This document shows, piece after piece, positions 24,285 through 29,980 of a stretch of DNA of 59,763 bases. The notes beneath the pieces were generated by a model. It was not told the DNA's origin and searched no databases. It saw only the letters and a program-made list of their open reading frames with translations. The position numbers and the translations under genes are program-made. Source of the DNA: a virus; IMG/VR virus record IMGVR_UViG_3300009370_000033, positions 1 to 59,763 of that record, one strand, 5' to 3'. Every line of letters starts with the position of its first letter. Within the stretch, counting starts at the first letter, position 1.

Positions 24285-25643
24285 ATGTATTACATAATGT
24301 TATATTTGATACTGTTGTCGGGTTGTGCAACAGCAGGTTCACCAAATGCGATGAACACTTTATCGGATGTTGGGCCCTCAAAGATAAAGGTTGTACAACC
24401 AGATAAAACTCCACGACCGCCTAACTGGATATTGGGCAAAGAACATTCCGGGTTTAGTAATGCTCAATATCTAGTTGGGATTGGTTTCTCTGATAAAAAT
24501 GCTGTGTCAGCAAGTGAGTCAGCAAGAGCGGAGTTAACAAAAAATATTAGATTTAAGATTAAATCTTTGATGAAAGACTACTCAAGTAATGATGGGTCTT
24601 TTATTGAATCGTTTGTTAAAACTGAAACAGATTTTCTTTTAGAAGGCGTACAAATAAAAGATGGTTGGTATGACCCTGTAAAGAAAGTTTATTACTCTTT
24701 TGCAGTAGTAAAGAGAAAAGATGTTTTGACAATGATTCAAGATCAAATTGATAATTTGACTGCTACTGTTGTTTTAATTATGAAGCAGGCTAATACATTT
24801 TATGATAGTGGTGATGTTTTAAAAGCACTTGTGCATTATTATGATGGTTATAATGAGAGCTCTAAACTGTTACCACTTTTACGAACATATAAAACAGTAA
24901 ATCGTTTTCCAGAGGTTCCAGCAGTAGCAAAAAGTGTGCCTTCAGCTAATGATTTTAAAGAGAAGGTTCAATCTATAGTTAGTGGTATTAAAGTTGAAAA
25001 GATAGATGATAAGTATAAATCAATATCTACAAATAAAGATGTTTCATTTACCATTAAAGTTACACATGATGGTATAGCAATACCACATTTGCCTATTAAG
25101 TTTCATGGCAATTCATATAACTTTATTAATCGAACTACAACTGATTTAAATGGTATATGTCAAGCCACAACAAATGGTTCGACTATTCTTGATGAAGAAA
25201 ACTTTGCATTTGTGGAAGCTGAGATAGATTTGTTTCGTTTGTCTAAACGATTTAATTATAAACTAAAGAAGGACTTGTTTGGGCGTTTAGAAACATTAGA
25301 CGTTACGTTTAAAAGATTTAAACCAGTTTCATTTAACTTTTCTCTTAAAGATACAAGTATTAAAACAGGTAATAGTATTGTGTTTTTTGTAGAATCTGAT
25401 ATGCCAGGGTACTTAGTTATTAAGTCCCCGACTGATAAGATATTTCCAAATTATATGATGCGAGATAATTATATCCAGAGAAATAAGATGTATAACATAG
25501 GTGGTACTGGATATGAGTTTAAGTTTTTAGTAAAACCACCTCTTGGCCATGAGTCTGTTACTGCGACTTTGTATAAAGAAGCAAGTTTAAAAACGATTCT
25601 TGGTGAACATAAGATTGATTATGAGATTGTGAAAGGAGATTGA
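24285..25643 (+). CDS. Large lipoprotein with LPP20-like and DUF4384-like domains
   Basis: 452 residues. The lipobox LLSGC places the lipid Cys at residue 14. Residues of about 55-160 form an LPP20-like domain (YLVGIGFSD...ESARAEL); the middle is a beta-sandwich; and the C-terminal part (GYLVIKSPTDKIFPNYM) resembles DUF4384. In bacteria LPP20 and DUF4384 proteins accompany CsgG-like outer-membrane systems. It follows the smaller LPP20 lipoprotein in the same operon. The role in infection is unknown; superinfection exclusion and envelope remodelling are candidates. Confidence 0.6.
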   Translation: MYYIMLYLILLSGCATAGSPNAMNTLSDVGPSKIKVVQPDKTPRPPNWILGKEHSGFSNAQYLVGIGFSDKNAVSASESARAELTKNIRFKIKSLMKDYSSNDGSFIESFVKTETDFLLEGVQIKDGWYDPVKKVYYSFAVVKRKDVLTMIQDQIDNLTATVVLIMKQANTFYDSGDVLKALVHYYDGYNESSKLLPLLRTYKTVNRFPEVPAVAKSVPSANDFKEKVQSIVSGIKVEKIDDKYKSISTNKDVSFTIKVTHDGIAIPHLPIKFHGNSYNFINRTTTDLNGICQATTNGSTILDEENFAFVEAEIDLFRLSKRFNYKLKKDLFGRLETLDVTFKRFKPVSFNFSLKDTSIKTGNSIVFFVESDMPGYLVIKSPTDKIFPNYMMRDNYIQRNKMYNIGGTGYEFKFLVKPPLGHESVTATLYKEASLKTILGEHKIDYEIVKGD

Positions 25644-25644
25644 T

Positions 25645-25716
25645 ATGTTAGAAAGTATTTTGATTGGTACAGGTGTTTATTTGGTTTTAGCTTATGTTGT
25701 ATTTCCATTATTCTAA
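25645..25716 (+). CDS. Tiny membrane protein
   Basis: 23 residues, nearly all one membrane helix. AAAGGAG is 7 bp upstream and the start is 1 bp after the lipoprotein stop. It cannot be assigned to a family. Confidence 0.4.
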   Translation: MLESILIGTGVYLVLAYVVFPLF

Positions 25717-25767
25717 GAGGTAATTATGTTCCCTATTTTTGGTTTGTCAAATTCAAAAGGAGAGCCT

Positions 25768-26292
25768 ATGTTAATTGGTATTTCTGGTAAAGCTGGTGCT
25801 GGTAAAGACACACTTGGTAAATACTTGTGTGACGAATATCGTTGTTTGCATTATTATTTTGCAAAGCCTCTTAAAGAGGGAGCAAAAGTTATGTTTGCAT
25901 TGACTGATAACCAGATTGCAAACAAAGAAGTGCCTATTGAACCTTGGGGTATTTCACCAAGAAAGATTTGGCAGTTACTTGGTACTGAAGTAGGTCGTGG
26001 TATTGATCCTGCAATTTGGATTAAGAACGCAGAGATGTTTATTAAGAAACATCCTGGCCGTACAGTTGTAATTACTGATGTACGATTTGACAATGAAGCT
26101 ACTTTCATTCGCAATAGAGGGGGAGTTGTTATAAATATAGAAAGAGATAGTAAAGATATTTATGAGAATAGACATTCAAGTGAGGGTGGTTTGAGTGAAG
26201 ATAATATTGACTTGACTATCAAGAATAATGGTAGTATTGAGGATATGTGTAATGAAGTTACATATATGATTCAGAAAGGAATTGCTGTATAA
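25768..26292 (+). CDS. 1: Deoxynucleoside monophosphate kinase (T4 gp1-like)
   Basis: 174 residues. The P-loop GKAGAGKDT lies at residues 7-15, followed by the LLGTEVGR and DVRFDNEA segments typical of phage dNMP kinases. It phosphorylates dNMPs released from host DNA. I chose ATG 25768 because AAGGAGA is well placed; ATG 25726 in the same frame is an alternative with AGAGG. The stop region overlaps the predicted acceptor piece of the tmRNA. Confidence 0.8.
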   Translation: MLIGISGKAGAGKDTLGKYLCDEYRCLHYYFAKPLKEGAKVMFALTDNQIANKEVPIEPWGISPRKIWQLLGTEVGRGIDPAIWIKNAEMFIKKHPGRTVVITDVRFDNEATFIRNRGGVVINIERDSKDIYENRHSSEGGLSEDNIDLTIKNNGSIEDMCNEVTYMIQKGIAV

Positions 26293-26550
26293 TCTTAGAG
26301 TGAAAGTTTTTTTGGACACGGGTGCAATTCCCGTCGCCTCCACCAATTTTTATAAGACGAAGTAAAGGGCAGTCATAGACAGGGGGGTGAACTAGTTTCG
26401 ACAGGAGAATGGAAACTATAAGACAGCACGGAGAAGAATGATGGCTCCGTTATCAATCATTCAAACTATAAACGCTAACGATTACGACTTAGCGCTTGCT
26501 GCTTAATTAAGTAGCGGAGTCCGAGGGTACTTGTCAACAGAAACCCTCAC
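26285..26550 (+). ncRNA. ssrA: Circularly permuted (two-piece) tmRNA
   Basis: The acceptor piece comes first (about 26285-26345): a T arm, ACGGGTGCAATTCCCGT, then CGCCTCC-ACCA with encoded CCA ending at 26345. A 37-nt spacer follows. The coding piece starts GGGGGUG at 26383-26389, which pairs over 7 bp (one G-U pair inside and one at the end) with CGCCUCC, and continues into the conserved GTTTCGACAGG. The tag frame at 26474-26506 reads ANDYDLALAA-stop. ACAG (26423-26426) and AAGA can pair with CUGU (26285-26288) and UCUU as helix P2. A GAGGGT/ACCCTC stem (26523-26548) with T5 ends the gene. Permuted order and the LALAA end are typical of alphaproteobacterial tmRNA. Confidence 0.92.
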
Positions 26551-26558
26551 CTTTTTCC

Positions 26559-26594
26559 TTGTATTCTAATTCTCGTTATGTTATAATGAGATGT
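26559..26594 (+). promoter_or_regulatory. Sigma70-type promoter after the tmRNA
   Basis: -35 TTGTAT (26559-26564), 17-bp spacer, extended -10 TGT-TATAAT (26582-26587). The TTTTTCC lead-in doubles as the T tract of the tmRNA terminator stem. The start point is predicted at about 26594. Confidence 0.8.
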
Positions 26595-26597
26595 TGT

Positions 26598-26648
26598 TAT
26601 GGTGAATGAGTGATGGTTATCGGGTTCAATGCCCGACCGTTCATCATG
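26598..26648 (+). promoter_or_regulatory. Structured leader with T-arm-like hairpin
   Basis: A perfect T-arm mimic, TCGGG-TTCAATG-CCCGA (26619-26635), is enclosed by a 10-bp helix formed by ATGGTGAATG (about 26599-26608) and CGTTCATCAT (about 26637-26646), allowing G-U pairs. The D arm and anticodon arm of a tRNA are absent. It begins about 5 nt after the predicted transcript start and ends 19 nt before the ribosome site of the 26678 gene. Confidence 0.5.
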
Positions 26649-26677
26649 TTTTTGTAAATCCTTTTAAGGAGATGTGT

Positions 26678-26893
26678 ATGGGTATGACTACGAAACACGG
26701 CCAGCCTCGAACTGGCCGAAAGTATGCTCGCAAGATGACTCGAGCTGAGTGCGAGCTAACAGATTTGCCACGATGGGTTCAGATTTATACGAGCCCTGCT
26801 ACTGGACAAGTTGCGTTTAAGAACGCAGACATTGTTGGTGGCGCAAAGACTGTTAACTCTATCCGAAAGAAACTGAATAAGTTTTGGGGATAG
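26678..26893 (+). CDS. Small basic protein, unknown function
   Basis: 71 residues, strongly basic in the first third (KHGQPRTGRKYARK) and at the end (IRKKLNKFW). I chose ATG 26678 because AAGGAG (26666-26671) is 6 bp upstream. Codon use is richer in G and C than in the neighbouring genes. A 7-bp hairpin, CGGCCAG with CTGGCCG, covers 26698-26718, early in the gene. It has its own promoter, structured leader and strong terminator, so it is a single-gene unit. RNA binding is an inference from charge; it is too short to be SmpB. Confidence 0.6.
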   Translation: MGMTTKHGQPRTGRKYARKMTRAECELTDLPRWVQIYTSPATGQVAFKNADIVGGAKTVNSIRKKLNKFWG

Positions 26894-26900
26894 TACCGGG

Positions 26901-26932
26901 TGGTGTGGGGCTTCGGCCCCCACCTTTTTTTT
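26901..26932 (+). terminator. Strong intrinsic terminator
   Basis: GGGGC-TTCG-GCCCC with an outer GGTG/CACC extension and one bulged T, followed by eight T. The UUCG-type loop and long T run make this the clearest terminator in the window. Confidence 0.9.
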
Positions 26933-26935
26933 GTT

Positions 26936-26943
26936 TATAAATA
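26936..26943 (+). promoter_or_regulatory. T4-type late promoter TATAAATA
   Basis: Exact TATAAATA directly after the terminator and 5 bp before ATG 26949; start of transcription would fall at or next to the ATG. Confidence 0.5.
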
Positions 26944-26948
26944 CTATT

Positions 26949-27212
26949 ATGGTTAAGTGGACTAAAGAACAATTAATAGAAGCATCACTATCATTAGTTA
27001 GACAGAAATCACAACTAGCTATGATAGAAAAGAAATTTAAAGATAAAGGCATAAGAATGCCTTTCGGTGAACGAATGGATTTTAAAAAGAAGTATTCACC
27101 ATTAAAGAAAAAAATAACTGATATGGAAAACGAATTTTTATTGAATGTAGCTGGTAATGGTGTAGAGGGAGAATGTGATGATGCGGAACCTCCTCCTACG
27201 AATAAAGAATAG
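26949..27212 (+). CDS. Small charged helical protein
   Basis: 87 residues. Mostly helical and Lys-rich, with a C-terminal acidic and proline-rich tail. I chose ATG 26949, after the late promoter; the frame opens at 26931 inside the terminator T run. No clear ribosome site is seen, which fits a leaderless or very short-leader message. It may be a late gene. Function unknown. Confidence 0.5.
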   Translation: MVKWTKEQLIEASLSLVRQKSQLAMIEKKFKDKGIRMPFGERMDFKKKYSPLKKKITDMENEFLLNVAGNGVEGECDDAEPPPTNKE

Positions 27213-27315
27213 TAAACATTCTAAACTTTTATTTAAGTTATATATTGCATGGTCAATCGTTGCAGATTTAACATTAGTTGGTGGCATCATTTGGGGACTT
27301 GTTTATTTTTGGTAA
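27178..27315 (+). CDS. Small membrane protein
   Basis: 45 residues from ATG 27178, overlapping the previous gene by 35 bp in another frame. GAGGGAG is correctly placed upstream. A basic N-terminus (LLLRIKNSKHSK) is followed by one long membrane helix ending in Trp. It lies upstream of a cell-wall hydrolase, so a holin-like role is conceivable, but it is unsupported by homology. Confidence 0.45.
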   Translation: MMRNLLLRIKNSKHSKLLFKLYIAWSIVADLTLVGGIIWGLVYFW

Positions 27316-27319
27316 TATT

Positions 27320-27394
27320 ATGTTGGAATTATTTATTATATATCCAGTAGCAATTTATGTGTTAGGGGGTATAGTTTATTATTTGGTGAGTTGA
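27320..27394 (+). CDS. Tiny membrane protein
   Basis: 24 residues with a single hydrophobic helix. The ribosome site is weak (GGTAAT). It starts 4 bp after the preceding stop and ends 1 bp before the hydrolase gene. Existence is plausible from context only. Confidence 0.35.
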   Translation: MLELFIIYPVAIYVLGGIVYYLVS

Positions 27395-27395
27395 T

Positions 27396-27935
27396 ATGAA
27401 GAAGTTAATTTTATTATGTTTAGTTTTGGTTGCTTGTAGTGCCTTTAAGAGGGTAACTTATGTACCAGCATCTTATGATTATCAAGATGAAGTTAAGTGT
27501 CTGGCTCAAAACATTTATTTTGAAGCTAGAGATCAAACGATTAAAGGTCAAATTGCAGTCGCACTTGTTACGATAAATCGTGTAGAAAGTAAAAGGTTTC
27601 CTAATAGTATATGTAAAGTTATTCATCAAGCAAGACGATATAGTAATGGTAAGATAAAAAAACATAAGTGTCAGTTTTCTTGGTATTGTGATGGACTATC
27701 AGATACACCAAGAGATCGAATAGCATGGAAAGTATCAAAGACTATTGCAAGAGCTATGTTAAAACAGCCAGGTGCTAGTATTAAACACTTTGGAAAGAAG
27801 TGGGACATGGAAGATTTTCTTAATGGTGCAAAATATTATCATCGGATAGATGTTAATCCATATTGGAATAGCAAGATGATTAAAGTGTTGCAACTTGGCG
27901 ATCATATTTTTTGGAAAGATTACTTAAACGAGTGA
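27396..27935 (+). CDS. SleB-type cell wall hydrolase, exported
   Basis: 179 residues. A signal peptide ends near LVACS (possible lipobox, Cys14). The Hydrolase_2/SleB core follows: CLAQNIYFEARDQ with catalytic Glu43, GQIAVALVTINRV, RFPNSICKVI and CQFSWYCDG. SleB enzymes are lytic transglycosylases or amidase-like hydrolases that cut peptidoglycan. Two tiny membrane proteins precede it, so this may be a lysis or entry cassette. Confidence 0.75.
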   Translation: MKKLILLCLVLVACSAFKRVTYVPASYDYQDEVKCLAQNIYFEARDQTIKGQIAVALVTINRVESKRFPNSICKVIHQARRYSNGKIKKHKCQFSWYCDGLSDTPRDRIAWKVSKTIARAMLKQPGASIKHFGKKWDMEDFLNGAKYYHRIDVNPYWNSKMIKVLQLGDHIFWKDYLNE

Positions 27936-27964
27936 CGGAATTTCAAACAGGGAGTAAAGTTGAG

Positions 27965-28522
27965 ATGGCAAAAGAGAAAAAAGTAGACGCCCAGCCGTCA
28001 GTCGAAGAATGTGGCATATATCTTCTGATGGATGAGATATCAGACAGTACTTGTAAAGATGCAATATCATTTATTATATCAAAGAATTTAACAAAACCAT
28101 ATCCAAAGTATTTACAGTTAGTACTTAATTCTGGAGGTGGTGATTTACAAGCAGCTTTTGCACTTATAGATACAATGAAAGGGAGTGCAATTCCAGTTCG
28201 TACAGTTGGACTTGGTTGTGTAGCATCAGCTGCAGTATTGATTTTTATATCTGGTGAGAAAGGACATAGAGTATTGACCCCGAATACTTCTATACTATCA
28301 CATCAGTTTTCATGGGGGACTTATGGTAAAGAACATGAGTTGTTTGCAACAGTTAGAGAATATGAATTAACTACTAAACGAATGATAAATCATTATAAAA
28401 AATGTACTGGTTTGAATGAAAAGAAAATTAGAGAATTTTTATTACCAGCACAAGATGTTTGGTTAGAAGCAAGAGAAGCAAAGAAACTTGGTTTATGTGA
28501 TAGTGTTAAAACAGTTTACTAG
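27965..28522 (+). CDS. clpP: ClpP-like serine protease
   Basis: 185 residues. Ser88 (VASAAV), His113 (LSHQFSWG) and Asp164 (PAQDVWLEAREAKKLGL) align with the ClpP triad, and NSGGGDLQAA matches the family's oxyanion-loop glycine motif. I chose ATG 27965 with AGGGAG upstream; the frame itself opens at 27911 inside the hydrolase. ClpP chambers work with ClpX or ClpA. No unfoldase is seen here, so host ClpX would be needed. A prohead protease role is an alternative, but no head genes are adjacent. Confidence 0.8.
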   Translation: MAKEKKVDAQPSVEECGIYLLMDEISDSTCKDAISFIISKNLTKPYPKYLQLVLNSGGGDLQAAFALIDTMKGSAIPVRTVGLGCVASAAVLIFISGEKGHRVLTPNTSILSHQFSWGTYGKEHELFATVREYELTTKRMINHYKKCTGLNEKKIREFLLPAQDVWLEAREAKKLGLCDSVKTVY

Positions 28523-28530
28523 GAGAAGTT

Positions 28531-28746
28531 ATGAACATCACACTACCAGATACAGTATTACGAAATGATGAGATTATAAATATCAAGAAGCAAGATAAAG
28601 TGAAACAACCAAAGATTATTTCTGATACAATACCAAAGTTTGTTCAGGACATAGATGGTAAGTGGATCAAGAATCCACTTTTTATACAAGATGTAGATGG
28701 TAAATGGATTAAAAATCCTGATTGTCAAGTGGAGTGTAATAATTAG
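28531..28746 (+). CDS. Small protein with tandem 13-residue repeat
   Basis: 71 residues. The motif F-(V/I)-QD-(I/V)-DGKWIKNP occurs twice in tandem (about residues 36-48 and 50-62); the DNA is also repeated with third-position changes. AGGAG precedes the ATG. No family is known. It sits between clpP and gene 33. Confidence 0.55.
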   Translation: MNITLPDTVLRNDEIINIKKQDKVKQPKIISDTIPKFVQDIDGKWIKNPLFIQDVDGKWIKNPDCQVECNN

Positions 28747-28748
28747 TT

Positions 28749-28955
28749 ATGACTATAGATATGAATTTAAAGATTGAAGATGTAGTACAAAAAACAGAAA
28801 TATCTTACATGGATGCAGTTCTTGAATATGCTTTGAATGCTGGTATTGAACCAGAAGCAATGGCAAAGATGTTGAACCAATCCATTAAAGATAAAATAGA
28901 AGTTGAGGCACAGGGCCTTAATATGTTGAAAAAGACAGCAAAGCTTCCGATATAA
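28749..28955 (+). CDS. 33: Late transcription co-activator gp33-like protein
   Basis: 68 residues. The pattern (SYMDAVLEYALNAGIEPE, then MLNQSIKDKIEVEAQ and a final LNMLKKTAKLPI) fits the short gp33 proteins of marine T4-like phages. gp33 bridges the RNA polymerase beta-flap and the gp45 sliding clamp to activate late promoters. Position just before gene 32 and the TATAAATA sites elsewhere support this. It is shorter than T4 gp33, as in cyanophages. Confidence 0.7.
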   Translation: MTIDMNLKIEDVVQKTEISYMDAVLEYALNAGIEPEAMAKMLNQSIKDKIEVEAQGLNMLKKTAKLPI

Positions 28956-29077
28956 GAAAGGAGTGAATGGTCAATTTGGGTCAAGGGGTTGGGTAATGAT
29001 TTCATACTGAAGTCAGGAAGCTGATATATGATGATACAAAGTAATATAACAATATAACGTAATAAGGAGTAATAAGT
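28956..29077 (+). promoter_or_regulatory. Leader of the gp32 gene
   Basis: 122 bp without a gene. The first half has weak hairpins; the last 45 bp are an A+T-rich stretch without stable structure running into AAGGAG. In T4, gp32 represses its own mRNA by cooperative binding to such a leader. Here that is inference from layout. Confidence 0.35.
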
Positions 29078-29947
29078 ATGGCAAGTTTTAAAGAAATGAA
29101 GAAGAACCGCATGGCTAATTTGGAATCTCTTTCCAAGCAAGTCGAGAAACTCGCAGAAAAACCTTCGTATGAAGATGAACGAATCTGGAAACTGGAACGT
29201 GATAAAACTGGTAATGGTTACGCAGTAATTCGTTTTCTCCCTGCCGCAGTAAATGAAGATGTCCCGTGGGTTCGTATTTGGACACATGGTTTCAAAGGTC
29301 CCGGTGGATGGTATATCGAAAACTCTTTAACCACTCTTGGTAAAGATGATCCTGTATCAAAAGCTAACACAGCTTTGTGGAACTCTGGTATTGATTCTGA
29401 TAAGAACATTGCTAGAGAACGCAGACGCAAACTTAACTATTATTCAAACATCTATATTGTGGAAGATGCAGCTAATCCAGACAATGTTGGAAAAGTATTT
29501 CTCTTTCGATATGGAAAGAAAATCTTTGAGAAGATTACTGGTGTGATGAATCCAGAGTTTCAAGATGAAACTCCATTGAACCCTTTTGACTTTTGGGAAG
29601 GTGCAAACTTTAAAATAAAGATGCGTCAAGTAGATGGTTTTCCAAACTATGACAAATCTGAGTTTACTGATGTTTGTCCTTTGCATGAAGATGAGAAGAA
29701 GATGGAAGAAATCTGGGGACAGCAGTATTCTCTAAACGAGATTATTGAAGAAAAGAACTTCAAGCAATATGCAGAACTTGAAGCTCGATTCAATACAGTA
29801 ATTGCTCGAAGCGATCAATATAAGAATGCTGATGGAACGGGTGAGTTTGTTGGTACGATTGAAGAAAGTACAGATGATGCAGTTGCTACTGGAGAAAAGA
29901 CTGATGATACTCTGGACTACTTCAAGAAGTTAGCAGAACAAGATTAA
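29078..29947 (+). CDS. 32: Single-stranded DNA-binding protein gp32
   Basis: 289 residues. An N-terminal Lys/Arg-rich segment (KEMKKNRMANLESLSK) for cooperativity, an OB-fold core with GYAVIRFLPA and WYIENSLTTLGKDDPVS, and an acidic C-terminal tail for partner binding. It coats ssDNA in replication, recombination and repair. The zinc ligands of T4 gp32 are not present: no Cys occurs in the first two thirds of the protein. It ends at a hairpin shared with the convergent minus-strand hub genes. Confidence 0.9.
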   Translation: MASFKEMKKNRMANLESLSKQVEKLAEKPSYEDERIWKLERDKTGNGYAVIRFLPAAVNEDVPWVRIWTHGFKGPGGWYIENSLTTLGKDDPVSKANTALWNSGIDSDKNIARERRRKLNYYSNIYIVEDAANPDNVGKVFLFRYGKKIFEKITGVMNPEFQDETPLNPFDFWEGANFKIKMRQVDGFPNYDKSEFTDVCPLHEDEKKMEEIWGQQYSLNEIIEEKNFKQYAELEARFNTVIARSDQYKNADGTGEFVGTIEESTDDAVATGEKTDDTLDYFKKLAEQD

Positions 29948-29953
29948 CCTTTC

Positions 29954-29980
29954 GGGGAGGGCTTCATGCTCTCCCCACTT
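29954..29980. terminator. Terminator between convergent gene 32 and hub operon
   Basis: GGGGAGGGC (29954-29962) pairs with GCTCTCCCC (29968-29976) with one G-U pair and a 5-nt loop, followed by ACTTT on the plus strand. It lies between the stop codons of convergent genes. Confidence 0.7.

Noticed and set aside
26599-26646. Possible complete tRNA gene
   Set aside because: A good T arm and a closing stem exist, but there is no D arm or anticodon arm, and no 3' CCA. It is kept only as a T-arm-like leader structure.
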